Source: Breznakia pachnodae
GTDB lineage: Bacteria > Bacillota_I > Bacilli_A > Erysipelotrichales > Erysipelotrichaceae
Length of the DNA stretch: 64,000 nt
Reading direction: 5' to 3'
Assembly (NCBI RefSeq): GCF_030814225.1
Contig: NZ_JAUSUR010000002.1
Coordinates: 372,001 to 436,000 of the forward strand
Of the stretch, positions 25,251 to 33,691 are shown piece after piece; position 1 is the first letter of the stretch, and each line of letters opens with the position of its first letter. The translations under genes and the position numbers were made by a program. The notes under the pieces were generated by a model, which saw only the letters and a list, made by a program, of their open reading frames with translations, ran no database searches and was not told the DNA's origin.

Positions 25251-25356
25251 CCTCTCTCTTTAATTATTATAGTTGAGAGAGGTTTGATTGGTTCATCACG
25301 CCAATCAAATTTCCATATCCATCTTCTTGGATATTATCTCTCCAAATAATATCCAT
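25251..25356. other. Three consecutive perfect hairpins in the treR-treP gap
   Basis: CCTCTCTC/GAGAGAGG (25251-25258 with 25275-25282), TTTGATTGG/CCAATCAAA (25283-25291 with 25301-25309) and GGATATTAT/ATAATATCC (25329-25337 with 25346-25354) follow one another. They are not followed by T-runs and do not overlap the treP promoter. On the minus strand the same DNA can be read as a 29-codon ORF (25356 down to 25267) without a clear ribosome site. It could be a small structured RNA or a remnant; nothing in it was recognised. The rest of the 343-nt gap (25357-25440) shows no feature. Confidence 0.5.
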
Positions 25357-25440
25357 ATATAATATACCATAAAATTAGTCAAATTGAGAAGTCTTTCAAC
25401 CAGTTTTCTGTTTTTGCTATGAAAAAATGAACAAAACAGT

Positions 25441-25492
25441 TGACACTCCTGTACGTACAGGTTATAGTAAGAGTGTAAACCTGTACGTACAA
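25441..25492 (+). promoter_or_regulatory. treP promoter with two TreR operators
   Basis: TTGACA (25441-25446) and TATAGT (25464-25469) are 17 nt apart, and the spacer is filled by the perfect palindrome CCTGTACGTACAGG (25449-25462). A second copy, CCTGTACGTACA (25481-25492), lies at about +5 to +16. This is a textbook repressor-blocked promoter. Confidence 0.92.
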
Positions 25493-25523
25493 CTTGATTC
25501 GTGATATATAGGAGGACAGAAAA

Positions 25524-27413
25524 ATGTCAAAATATGAAAAGGATGCAAAAGCCCTACTGGAACATGTAGGTGGCAAAGAGAATATTAAAGCAGTTACACA
25601 CTGTGTAACTAGAATGCGTTTTGTACTTGTAGATCCAGAGAAAGCGGATATTAAAAAGATTGAAGCAATCCCTGCAGCGAAAGGTACATTTACTCAATCA
25701 GGACAATTCCAAGTTATTATAGGAAATGATGTATCGGATTTCTATAAAGACTTTGTTAGTGTTAGTGGTATTGAAGGAGTTGATAAATCAGCACTAAAAG
25801 AAACGGCGAAAGATAATCAGACGTGGCTTCAAAAGTTAATGACGAATATTGCTGAAATCTTTACTCCATTAATTCCTGCTCTTGTTTGTGGAGGGTTAAT
25901 TCTTGGATTTAGAAATGTTATTGGTGATATTAAGATGTTTGAAGATGGAACTAAGACACTGGTTGAAATCAGTCAGTTCTGGAGTGGTCTTCATAGTTTC
26001 TTATGGCTAATAGGAGAAGCAATTTTCCACTTCTTACCAGTGGGTATTGTTTGGTCAATCACTAAGAAAATGGGAACTACACAAATCCTAGGAATTATCT
26101 TAGGACTTACATTAGTTTCACCACAGTTATTAAATGCATATGGAGTAGCAGGAACAGCTGCTGCGGATATTCCAGTATGGGACTTTGGCTTTGCTCAAAT
26201 TCAAATGATTGGATATCAGGCACAAGTAATTCCAGCAATTCTTGTAGGATTCTCACTTGTTTATTTAGAAAGATTCTGGAACCGTGTGATTCCTTCTGTT
26301 GTTCGTTTGGTTGCAGTACCATTCTTGGCATTGTTACCAGCAGTATTATTAGCACATACAGTATTAGGACCAATCGGATGGCAAATTGGTAGTTTCATAT
26401 CAGATATCGTATATAATGGATTAACTTCATCATTTGGTGTAGTATTTGCAGGATTGTTTGGATTCCTTTATGCACCATTAGTTATTACAGGACTTCACCA
26501 TATGACCAATGCAATTGACTTACAATTAATTGGTCAATTTGATGGTACGATTCTTTGGCCAATGATTGCATTATCAAATATTGCTCAAGGATCTGCAGTT
26601 CTAGCAATGGTATTCCTTCAAAGAAAGAATGAACAAGCAAAACAGGTAGCGATACCATCAGCGATCTCATGTTACCTTGGAGTAACGGAACCAGCAATGT
26701 TTGGGGTTAACTTAAAATATGTATTCCCATTTGTGAGTGCAATGGTTGGATCTGGTCTTGCTGCAATTATATCAGTAGGAACAGGTGTAATGGCTAACTC
26801 TATTGGAGTTGGTGGATTACCAGGATTCTTATCAATTCAAACTGCACATATTCCTATGTTCTTTGTGGCAATGGCAGTTTCAATTGTCGTTCCATTTGCA
26901 TTAACATATGTAATTGGAAAAAGAAAACTAGGTGTTGAAGAACTAACAGGTGAAGCACCTGAAATCGACAGTAGTAAATTCGCGACTCCCTTACAAGGAA
27001 AAGTAATGGCATTAAATGAAGTAGAAGATAAAGTATTTGCAGAAGGAACAATGGGTGAAGGATATGCAGTAGAGTTATCAAATGGTAAAGTACTTGCACC
27101 ATTCAATGGTGAAGTAATTATGACCTTCCCTACCAAACATGCATTTGGCTTAAGAAGAGATGATGGATTAGAAGTATTGATTCATCTGGGAATGGATACA
27201 GTGGAATTAGAAGGTAAAGGATTTAAGATGTTTGTGGAAAAAGGTGATCGTATCAAACAAGGAGATACGATAGCCGAAGTAGATATTAATTATGTTAAAG
27301 AACAAGGAAAAAGCTTAGTATCTCCTGTTGTATTCACAAGCAAAGAAGCAGTGAAGTTACTTAAAAAAGGAACAACTATTAATTTTCTACAAGACGTAAT
27401 TGAAATAGTATAG
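25524..27413 (+). CDS. treP: PTS trehalose-specific EIIBCA
   Basis: The 629-residue permease has three fused parts: EIIB glucose-type (residues 1-80, with AVTHCVTRMRFVL holding the phospho-Cys), EIIC of about ten membrane segments (110-460, including LITGLHHMTNAIDLQ and the ITEP-like LGVTEPAMFGVN), and a C-terminal EIIA glucose-type domain (480-629, LRRDDGLEVLIHLGMDTVELEG with the phospho-His). The EIIBC part is of the trehalose/sucrose family. It imports trehalose as trehalose 6-phosphate. The hydrolase gene follows 10 nt downstream and the promoter carries TreR operators. Confidence 0.93.
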   Translation: MSKYEKDAKALLEHVGGKENIKAVTHCVTRMRFVLVDPEKADIKKIEAIPAAKGTFTQSGQFQVIIGNDVSDFYKDFVSVSGIEGVDKSALKETAKDNQTWLQKLMTNIAEIFTPLIPALVCGGLILGFRNVIGDIKMFEDGTKTLVEISQFWSGLHSFLWLIGEAIFHFLPVGIVWSITKKMGTTQILGIILGLTLVSPQLLNAYGVAGTAAADIPVWDFGFAQIQMIGYQAQVIPAILVGFSLVYLERFWNRVIPSVVRLVAVPFLALLPAVLLAHTVLGPIGWQIGSFISDIVYNGLTSSFGVVFAGLFGFLYAPLVITGLHHMTNAIDLQLIGQFDGTILWPMIALSNIAQGSAVLAMVFLQRKNEQAKQVAIPSAISCYLGVTEPAMFGVNLKYVFPFVSAMVGSGLAAIISVGTGVMANSIGVGGLPGFLSIQTAHIPMFFVAMAVSIVVPFALTYVIGKRKLGVEELTGEAPEIDSSKFATPLQGKVMALNEVEDKVFAEGTMGEGYAVELSNGKVLAPFNGEVIMTFPTKHAFGLRRDDGLEVLIHLGMDTVELEGKGFKMFVEKGDRIKQGDTIAEVDINYVKEQGKSLVSPVVFTSKEAVKLLKKGTTINFLQDVIEIV

Positions 27414-27423
27414 GAGATATGTG

Positions 27424-29055
27424 ATGCATTTTAAAGATAAAGTAATATACCAGATTTATCCAAAATCATTTTATGATGGTGATCATGATGGTAAAGGTGA
27501 TTTTCAAGGAGTAATACAAAAGTTAGACTATCTTGAATATTTAGGAATTGATTATATTTGGTTCAATGCATGTTTCTTATCACCACAAAATGATAATGGA
27601 TATGATGTGGAAGATTATTATAAGATTGATCCACAATATGGAAGTATGCAAGATTTTGAAGAACTATGTTCAGAAGCAAAGAAAAGAAATATTTATATTA
27701 TGTTGGATATGGTATTTAACCATACATCAACTAGACATGAATGGTTTCAAAAGGCATTAAAAGGTGAAGAGAAATATAAAAATTACTATATTTTCCGTAA
27801 AGGAAAAGCGAATGGCAAGTCCCCTACTAACTGGCAGTCAAAGTTTGGAGGAAATGCCTGGGAATATGTAGAAACATTTGATGAGTACTATTTACATTTG
27901 TACGATCGAACACAGGCGGATTTAAATTGGGATAACCCTGAAGTTCGTGAAGAGATGGTAAACGTAGTAGATTTTTGGATGAACAAGGGTGTAAAAGGCT
28001 TTCGCTTTGATGTTGTAAACCTTATATCAAAACCAGATACATTTGAAGATGATTTTGAAGGTGATGGAAGAAGATTCTATACCGATGGACCTCATGTACA
28101 TGAGTACCTACGAGAATTGAATCTTAATAGTTTTGGGAAAGATAAATCTTGTATAACCGTTGGTGAAATGTCATCAACATCACTGGAAAACTGTGTTAAG
28201 TATGCAGGAGAAGATAGTAACGAATTAAATATGGTATTTAACTTTCATCATTTGAAAGTGGATTATCGAAATAAAGATAAGTGGTCTTTAAAGCCATTTG
28301 ATTTCATGGAGTTAAAGAATTTATTTAATACATGGCAGATAGGAATGCAAGAAAACAAAGCATGGAATGCACTGTTCTGGTGTAACCATGATCAGCCTAG
28401 AGTAGTATCAAGGTTTGGAAATGATAAAAACTATCATGAACAGTCAGCAAAGATGCTTGCTTCCACTATTCACCTTATGCGTGGAGTACCTTATATTTAC
28501 CAAGGTGAAGAGATTGGAATGACCAATGCATATTTTAGTGATATAAAAAAATATCGAGATGTAGAGAGTTTGAACTACTATAAGATTTTAAAGGAAAAGG
28601 GATATAATGAAAAAGAAGTCTTTGAAATTTTAGAGGAACGTTCAAGAGATAATTCCAGAACACCAATGCAATGGGACGATAGTGACTATGCTGGATTCAG
28701 TGATGTAACACCTTGGATTGATGTGATTGATAATTATCAATCTATTAATGTAAAAAATAGTATGAATGATAAAGACTCAATCTTACATTACTACAAGAAA
28801 TTAATTGAATTAAGAAAGCAATATAAAATTATTCAAGAGGGTTTATTTGTACCATTACTTGAAAGTGATTCTGAAGTGTTTGCATATAAGCGAATGTATG
28901 AAGATGAGGAACTAATCGTACTAAATAATTTCTATGACAAAGAAGTAACCATTGATATGAATTTACAAGAATATGTTCTATTAATTAGTAATTATAAAGA
29001 GGATAAAAGAAAAATCTTACGTCCATATGAAACAGTCGCCTATTATAAAAAGTAA
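27424..29055 (+). CDS. treC: Trehalose-6-phosphate hydrolase (GH13)
   Basis: The ATG at 27424 is preferred over the in-frame GTG at 27421 because it lies 7 nt after GGAG. The 543-residue GH13 enzyme shows the canonical blocks: LDMVFNHTS, GFRFDVVNLISKP (catalytic Asp), VGEMSST (acid/base Glu) and FWCNHDQPR (third Asp). It begins KDKVIYQIYPKSFYDGDHDGKGD, as in TreA/TreC. It splits trehalose 6-phosphate into glucose and glucose 6-phosphate. The oligo-1,6-glucosidase alternative is disfavoured by the PTS and TreR context. Confidence 0.92.
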   Translation: MHFKDKVIYQIYPKSFYDGDHDGKGDFQGVIQKLDYLEYLGIDYIWFNACFLSPQNDNGYDVEDYYKIDPQYGSMQDFEELCSEAKKRNIYIMLDMVFNHTSTRHEWFQKALKGEEKYKNYYIFRKGKANGKSPTNWQSKFGGNAWEYVETFDEYYLHLYDRTQADLNWDNPEVREEMVNVVDFWMNKGVKGFRFDVVNLISKPDTFEDDFEGDGRRFYTDGPHVHEYLRELNLNSFGKDKSCITVGEMSSTSLENCVKYAGEDSNELNMVFNFHHLKVDYRNKDKWSLKPFDFMELKNLFNTWQIGMQENKAWNALFWCNHDQPRVVSRFGNDKNYHEQSAKMLASTIHLMRGVPYIYQGEEIGMTNAYFSDIKKYRDVESLNYYKILKEKGYNEKEVFEILEERSRDNSRTPMQWDDSDYAGFSDVTPWIDVIDNYQSINVKNSMNDKDSILHYYKKLIELRKQYKIIQEGLFVPLLESDSEVFAYKRMYEDEELIVLNNFYDKEVTIDMNLQEYVLLISNYKEDKRKILRPYETVAYYKK

Positions 29056-29061
29056 ACTACA

Positions 29062-29098
29062 AAATAACAGTTCAAAATTTATGAACTGTTATTTTTCT
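29062..29098 (+). terminator. Intrinsic terminator of the trehalose operon
   Basis: AAATAACAGTTCA (29062-29074) pairs exactly with TGAACTGTTATTT (29082-29094), and the 3' arm runs into TTTTTC. Confidence 0.9.
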
Positions 29099-29109
29099 TA
29101 AAAAGGGCA

Positions 29110-29270
29110 AACGATTATCGTTGCTGAATTGTCTAAATAATGGCTGATATATCAGCACTAATAATAAAGAGTGATATAAAAAGCAAAAAAGTGTGTCTTA
29201 TTTATTAGTGGTATATTCTTATATAATTAAATATTTTTATATTTTAGATGAAACTAATATCTAAAATATA
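29110..29270. other. Non-coding stretch with three unexplained palindromes
   Basis: No ORF is visible. AACGATTATCGTT (29110-29122) and GCTGATATATCAGC (29143-29156) are compact palindromes of operator size. TATATTTTAGAT (29238-29249) pairs perfectly with ATCTAAAATATA (29259-29270) around a 9-nt loop, without a T-run. They lie 55-215 nt upstream of the promoter at 29325. Confidence 0.45.
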
Positions 29271-29324
29271 TCGTATTAGTATCAGAAACGAAAAGCACAA
29301 AACCAGTAACCAAGGGAATTGTTC

Positions 29325-29353
29325 TTAACTTTTCTTTAAATATAAGGTATACT
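29325..29353 (+). promoter_or_regulatory. Promoter of the 29379 membrane protein gene
   Basis: TTAACT (29325-29330), a 17-nt spacer and TATACT (29348-29353) lie just ahead of the ribosome site GGAGGG at 29368. Confidence 0.55.
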
Positions 29354-29378
29354 AGAATTTGTGTTATGGAGGGAAAAA

Positions 29379-30920
29379 ATGAAAAATTTATTAGAAAAAC
29401 ACTTTTCGAAGAAAACACTTCGACTATTAACAATCGGAGCGGGAGTAGGAGTTATTGTATTTTATTTTATTATAAAATCGATAATGGATTCGTTCATGAG
29501 CAGTTGGGACTTTGACTCAATCGGAGCAATGGCATATGTATCTTTATTCTTTTACATTGCATTTATAGTAGTTACTGTACTTATCCTATATTATTCATAT
29601 CGTATTTACTTTAAGAATAATGATAAGAGCGATGTATCAGTAGTTGTTACATTTGGAATATTCTGTGCATTTGCAGTAATTTTATTACTGAATTTTCAGA
29701 CAATTATGTTCTTTTTGAAGTTAGCATCAATAACTTCAATATATGATCTTTATGACTTAGGATATTCTGTGGATAGCGTTGATTTTGCATATGACTTACT
29801 TCGACTAGGTTCAGTTGCTGTAATCGGAATTGCAGGATACAGTATTTATATGTTAAATAAAGAAAAGGGTACAGTACAAGCTGGACCACAACAAACAACT
29901 ACAACTGCAGCAGCTGATGCTAACAACACAGCTACAACAACTGCAGGTGCAGAAGCAACAAATGGTTCAACTGCACAAACAACAGGTTCACCAGAGCCAA
30001 CAAACACAAGTAGTACTTCTACAACTGGTGGAACTCCTGAAGTTGAAAAGAAACCAAACGAAACAGTTCAAAAGATTAAAGGATTTATCTCTACTAAAAA
30101 AGGAAAAATGATTCTTGGTGGTGTGGCAGCAGCATTAGTAGTTGTCTTAGTTGCTGTAAACCTAATCTCTAATCAAAAAACAGAAGTTGACCTTACAAAA
30201 GGTGTAGAAATTGAATTCTCTGGGACAGATGGTGAAGGATACGCATATGTAGCAGATAACAAATGGGCTTATGATGGAAACAGCAAAGATGTAGAAGACT
30301 TCCTAGATGGAGTTTACTTCTCAATCGATAACGATGATGACCTAAGTAATGGTGATGAAATCACAGTTACTGCTAAATACTATGATGAGGATGCTAAAAA
30401 ATACAAAGTAGCTCCAACAAATACTGAAAAAACTTTTAAAGTTAAAGGATTAGATGTTGAATATTCTTCATATGATGATTTAACTAAAAAAGAAAAAACT
30501 ACAGTAGAAGATTCATGGGCTGAATATTTTGAAGATGGAACATTTGAAGATGATGTACGTGATGATTTATATTATGATTTCAAGAGTGATCCTGAAATGA
30601 CATTATCTGATATGGCAGTAGTTGCAAGATACTATGGTGATTCAGAATATGCAGGAGATGATGTAATCGTTTATGTTGTAAAGGTTACCGCTAAAGGAAC
30701 TGAACGTTATGGTGATGCTGAAAAAACAATCACAAAATACTATAAAATTGAATTATCAGAAATTACTCCAAGTACATTAAAGTATGTTGATTCATCAACT
30801 TTCTATCTTTCATACAGTGGAGGCTTAGATGCTGATACTGATGAAAAAGCTAAGAAAGAAGTAATCAAAGCATATGAACAAGATGGCTGGGATGAATACG
30901 AAATGACTGAAATAAAATAA
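29379..30920 (+). CDS. Membrane protein with Thr/Ala-rich linker and extracellular NGD-type domain
   Basis: GGAGGG selects the ATG at 29379 rather than the GTG at 29361 (513 aa). Residues 15-165 contain about four membrane segments. A low-complexity Thr/Ala/Gly/Ser linker (about 175-215) follows, then a basic stretch and a fifth membrane segment (GKMILGGVAAALVVVLVAVNLI, about 240-262). The rest is an acidic extracellular region with the motif order FSGTDGEGYAYV, DLSNGDEITVTAKY, TFKVKGL. The same order occurs in the three tandem proteins at 33692, 35287 and 37291. No named family was recognised. It looks like a surface or envelope-stress protein; function unknown. Confidence 0.7.
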   Translation: MKNLLEKHFSKKTLRLLTIGAGVGVIVFYFIIKSIMDSFMSSWDFDSIGAMAYVSLFFYIAFIVVTVLILYYSYRIYFKNNDKSDVSVVVTFGIFCAFAVILLLNFQTIMFFLKLASITSIYDLYDLGYSVDSVDFAYDLLRLGSVAVIGIAGYSIYMLNKEKGTVQAGPQQTTTTAAADANNTATTTAGAEATNGSTAQTTGSPEPTNTSSTSTTGGTPEVEKKPNETVQKIKGFISTKKGKMILGGVAAALVVVLVAVNLISNQKTEVDLTKGVEIEFSGTDGEGYAYVADNKWAYDGNSKDVEDFLDGVYFSIDNDDDLSNGDEITVTAKYYDEDAKKYKVAPTNTEKTFKVKGLDVEYSSYDDLTKKEKTTVEDSWAEYFEDGTFEDDVRDDLYYDFKSDPEMTLSDMAVVARYYGDSEYAGDDVIVYVVKVTAKGTERYGDAEKTITKYYKIELSEITPSTLKYVDSSTFYLSYSGGLDADTDEKAKKEVIKAYEQDGWDEYEMTEIK

Positions 30921-30926
30921 TTGATG

Positions 30927-30950
30927 AAACAGCCGAAGGGCTGTTTTATT
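30927..30950 (+). terminator. Intrinsic terminator
   Basis: AAACAGCC and GGCTGTTT pair around GAAG and are followed by TATTTT. Confidence 0.9.
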
Positions 30951-30995
30951 TTATCGACTATGTGGTAAAATCTAGAGTATACAAGGAGAAGATAT

Positions 30996-31469
30996 ATGGA
31001 ACTTATCTATACAAATACTGAAGATAAAGCATTTAAAGAATTATGTAAGCAATTGGACCAATATTTAAACAATACAAATGGGGAGCAACAAAATACTATA
31101 TATGATCAATATAATCATACGGATGATTTACACTGTGTTGTTTTGGTATATGATAATGAAACACCTATCGCGTGTGTTGGAATCAAAGTGTATGTACCAC
31201 TAACAGATGAAAAAAACCTCATGAATTCGGTGGAAATCAAACGAATGTTTGTTCAACCAAACTATAGAGGTCAGGGATTAGCGAAAACAATGCTAGAGGC
31301 TTTAGAAACAAAAGCTAAAACTGATGGATTTACAAAAATGATATTAGAAACAGGGATAAAGATGGATAGTGCTATAGGTTTGTATACATCATGTGGTTAT
31401 CAGAAGCTTAATAATTATGGTTCCTATAAAGAATTAAGTGATTCTGTTTGTATGAGTAAAAATCTATAG
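30996..31469 (+). CDS. GNAT-family N-acetyltransferase
   Basis: The 157-residue GNAT domain has VEIKRMFVQPNYRGQGLAKTMLEALE (strand 4 and the acetyl-CoA binding loop R/Q-x-x-G-x-G/A), GFTKMILETGIKMDSAIGLYTSCGYQKL, and a conserved-looking C-terminal strand. The substrate is unknown; family members acetylate small amines, antibiotics or protein N-termini. It is a single gene with its own ribosome site, ending 3 nt before the stop of the convergent MerR gene. Confidence 0.88.
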   Translation: MELIYTNTEDKAFKELCKQLDQYLNNTNGEQQNTIYDQYNHTDDLHCVVLVYDNETPIACVGIKVYVPLTDEKNLMNSVEIKRMFVQPNYRGQGLAKTMLEALETKAKTDGFTKMILETGIKMDSAIGLYTSCGYQKLNNYGSYKELSDSVCMSKNL

Positions 31470-31472
31470 TAA

Positions 31473-31904
31473 TTACTTCTGATTAATATTATATACTATT
31501 TCTTTTTCTTTAAAACTTTTCCATTCAGGCATATCTTCATTAGCAAGGTATGCCTTATGTTTTGCTTCATAATATAATTGCTTACGATGAATGTGTTTTC
31601 TGTTTTCAATTAGACTTAAAATTTGTTGGTCTATTTTCTCTGCATGGTCATTTAGTAAGGTAAGTAGTTCGCTTCCCCGCTCTGGAACATCTTCCATTTC
31701 TAGAAATAGTCTTAATTGCGAAAGTGACATCCCTGATTCTTTAAAACAGCAAATCGTCTTTAAACGATTCACATGGCACTGTTGATAAATGCGGTTTGTT
31801 CCTTCTCTATCAATATTTGTTAGTAATCCTAGCTCTTCATAGTAACGCAATGTTGATGCGGGAAGATCAAACATTTTGCTTAGTTGTCGAATTGTATAAG
31901 TCAT
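31473..31904 (-). CDS. MerR-family transcriptional regulator
   Basis: The ribosome site AAAGGATA supports the ATG at 31904 (MTYTIRQLSKMFDLPASTLRYYEELGLL..., 143 aa); the longer open frame crosses the promoter. The N-terminal MerR winged HTH spans about residues 1-70 and is followed by a long dimerisation helix (MEDVPERGSELLTLLNDHAEKIDQQILSL). No Cys cluster for metals is visible, so it is probably an organic or stress sensor. It is divergent from the aldo-keto reductase gene, with an 18-bp palindrome between them. Confidence 0.88.
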   Translation of the reverse strand: MTYTIRQLSKMFDLPASTLRYYEELGLLTNIDREGTNRIYQQCHVNRLKTICCFKESGMSLSQLRLFLEMEDVPERGSELLTLLNDHAEKIDQQILSLIENRKHIHRKQLYYEAKHKAYLANEDMPEWKSFKEKEIVYNINQK

Positions 31905-31916
31905 AATAAGTATCCT

Positions 31917-31960
31917 TTCAATATTTCTCTTTACTTCAAGTATACTTGAAGATGTATGAT
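31917..31960. promoter_or_regulatory. Divergent MerR/aldo-keto reductase promoter with palindromic operator
   Basis: CTTCAAGTATACTTGAAG (31934-31951) is a perfect 18-bp palindrome. It fits a MerR-type promoter: TTTACT (31930-31935) and TATGAT (31955-31960) are 19 nt apart, the stretched spacer typical of MerR activation. The central TATACT could alternatively serve as a -10 on either strand (plus-strand -35 TTCAAT at 31917-31922). Confidence 0.7.
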
Positions 31961-31979
31961 AAAGAAAGGAGGTACTGAT

Positions 31980-32972
31980 ATGTACATAGCAGATAAAAAA
32001 AGATATGAAGCAATGCCTTATCGACATGTAGGAAATTCAGGGCTAAAACTACCTGTTATTTCTTTAGGTTTATGGCATAATTTTGGAGATGTAGATAATT
32101 ATGAAAACCAAAAGAACATAATACTAAAAGCTTTTGATAGTGGAATTACACACTTTGATTTAGCTAATAACTATGGACCACCAGCAGGGTCTGCAGAAAT
32201 CAATTTTGGAAGAATCATGAAAGAGTACTTACTTCCCTATCGTGATGAATTAATTATTTCCACAAAAGCCGGATATTATATGTGGGAAGGACCTTATGGT
32301 GAATGGGGTTCTAAGAAAAGTATTATTGCAAGCTGTAATCAAAGTCTGAAACGAATGGGATTGGATTATGTAGATATTTTCTATCACCATCGCCCTGACC
32401 CTAACACCCCTCTGGAAGAAACAGCACATGCATTAGACCTTCTGGTACGTCAGGGAAAAGCATTATATATAGGTATATCAAACTACTCAGCAGAGCAGAC
32501 AGAAGCAATCAGCAAAATCTTTAAAGAACTAAAAACACCTTTTATTATTCATCAGCCAAAATATAATATGTTTGAAAGAAGCATTGAAGCTGGATTAACA
32601 GATGTATTAAAGAAAGAAAAGATTGGTGCAATTACATTCAGTCCATTAGCACAAGGGTTATTGACGGATCGTTACTTAAATGGAATTCCTGAAGATTCAA
32701 GAGCAGGAAGATCAAGTAGTCCATTCTTACAACCAGAGAATGTAGAAACGACACTTGAGGTTGTGAAGCAATTAAATGAGATTGCTAAAAATCGTGGACA
32801 AAGTTTAGCGCAAATGGCACTTGCCTGGAACCTTAGAGATGAAACCATAACAAGCGTACTAATTGGAGCATCAAAAGTAGAACAACTGGAAAACAATCTT
32901 GAAACATTAAATAACTTAACTTTTAGTGAAGAAGAATTAAACCAAATTGATACAATACTAAACAATAAATAA
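31980..32972 (+). CDS. Aldo-keto reductase, YghZ/MgrA-like
   Basis: AAAGGAGG (31965-31972) selects the ATG at 31980 (330 aa). The TIM-barrel AKR has the catalytic tetrad in the segments HFDLANNYGP (Asp, Tyr), IISTKAGY (Lys) and IFYHHRPDP (His). The NADP-binding C-terminal part is LIGASKVEQLENNLETL. It resembles YghZ/Gsp69-type reductases that act on glyceraldehyde 3-phosphate enantiomers, methylglyoxal and similar aldehydes. Control by the divergent MerR regulator fits an aldehyde-stress response. Confidence 0.9.
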   Translation: MYIADKKRYEAMPYRHVGNSGLKLPVISLGLWHNFGDVDNYENQKNIILKAFDSGITHFDLANNYGPPAGSAEINFGRIMKEYLLPYRDELIISTKAGYYMWEGPYGEWGSKKSIIASCNQSLKRMGLDYVDIFYHHRPDPNTPLEETAHALDLLVRQGKALYIGISNYSAEQTEAISKIFKELKTPFIIHQPKYNMFERSIEAGLTDVLKKEKIGAITFSPLAQGLLTDRYLNGIPEDSRAGRSSSPFLQPENVETTLEVVKQLNEIAKNRGQSLAQMALAWNLRDETITSVLIGASKVEQLENNLETLNNLTFSEEELNQIDTILNNK

Positions 32973-32978
32973 AACAAA

Positions 32979-33006
32979 GGACTGGAGATATCTCCAGTCC
33001 AATTTT
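32979..33006. terminator. Bidirectional intrinsic terminator
   Basis: GGACTGGAGA and TCTCCAGTCC are exact complements around TA. Flanking AATTTTAT on the plus strand and TTTGTTTT on the minus strand serve the two convergent genes. Confidence 0.88.
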
Positions 33007-33020
33007 ATAGAATCGATTAA

Positions 33021-33575
33021 TTAGTTTACTTTTTGGTACAGTGGCAACAAAGTATCAATTGCCTTTTCAAAAAGTTCAGTAGTACTTTCTTTATCTTGCA
33101 GTGTATCATAAGCAAACAATACAGCCTTTTGAAAGTCAGGTGCTATTTCTGCATCAATATCTTCCGGTTTTACTTTTGTAGAATTCAGAAGCAATTGATT
33201 TAATTCTGCACGTTTCTTAAAATATGTATGCTCTTCGTCAATTTCTTTTAATAAATCTAAAATTGTCCAATTACGATTATGTTCAGTCAACATTGCTTTT
33301 CGCTCAACATCAGCATCCTGCTCACGTAATTTTGCAGATAGTTCACGAATTTCCTCATGTGGAACTACTGGAAGAAACATTGCATCAAACGCAATTGATT
33401 CATCAGATTCAGTATCTTCCTTTTCAAATCCTTCCAAACGAAAGTGATATCCTAATTTTTGATTTAATTCATTTTCAGAAATAAATTCAACAGTATAATC
33501 AGGATGTAAAATAGTTTTTATTTTATCCTCTTTTTCTTTGTTTCCAGCACTATAAATTAGTATTTTCTTTTCCAT
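33021..33575 (-). CDS. DUF3783 domain protein
   Basis: The 184-residue protein has the DUF3783 core AMLTEHNRNWTILDLLKEIDEEHTYFKKR (about residues 93-121). It is preceded by a Rossmann-like N-terminal part (ILIYSAGNKEKEDKIKTILHPDY) and followed by a helical C-terminus. The family's function is unknown. It is a single minus-strand gene sharing a terminator with the aldo-keto reductase. Confidence 0.65.
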   Translation of the reverse strand: MEKKILIYSAGNKEKEDKIKTILHPDYTVEFISENELNQKLGYHFRLEGFEKEDTESDESIAFDAMFLPVVPHEEIRELSAKLREQDADVERKAMLTEHNRNWTILDLLKEIDEEHTYFKKRAELNQLLLNSTKVKPEDIDAEIAPDFQKAVLFAYDTLQDKESTTELFEKAIDTLLPLYQKVN

Positions 33576-33638
33576 ATAAACCTCGCTGTTATTACTATAT
33601 CATGAAAGAAATTAGAATCCCATAGAAATAACCTTTGT

Positions 33639-33667
33639 TTGACTCTTCATGAAGAATCCTATAGTAT
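33639..33667 (+). promoter_or_regulatory. Probable promoter of the tandem membrane protein cluster
   Basis: TTGACT (33639-33644) with a 17-nt spacer leads to TAGTAT (33662-33667); the overlapping TATAGT (33660-33665) is 15 nt away. It lies directly ahead of TTGGAGGGAAT and the 33692 start. Confidence 0.45.
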
Positions 33668-33691
33668 AAAAAAGAATAATTTGGAGGGAAT

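Noticed and set aside
26107..27136. Several 60-100 codon frames on both strands within treP
   Set aside because: Shadows of the treP frame; low-complexity translations and no ribosome sites.
29890..30040. Repeat array or CRISPR-like sequence in the 29379 gene
   Set aside because: This is a Thr/Ala/Gly-coding low-complexity linker in frame with the membrane protein, without regular repeat-spacer structure.
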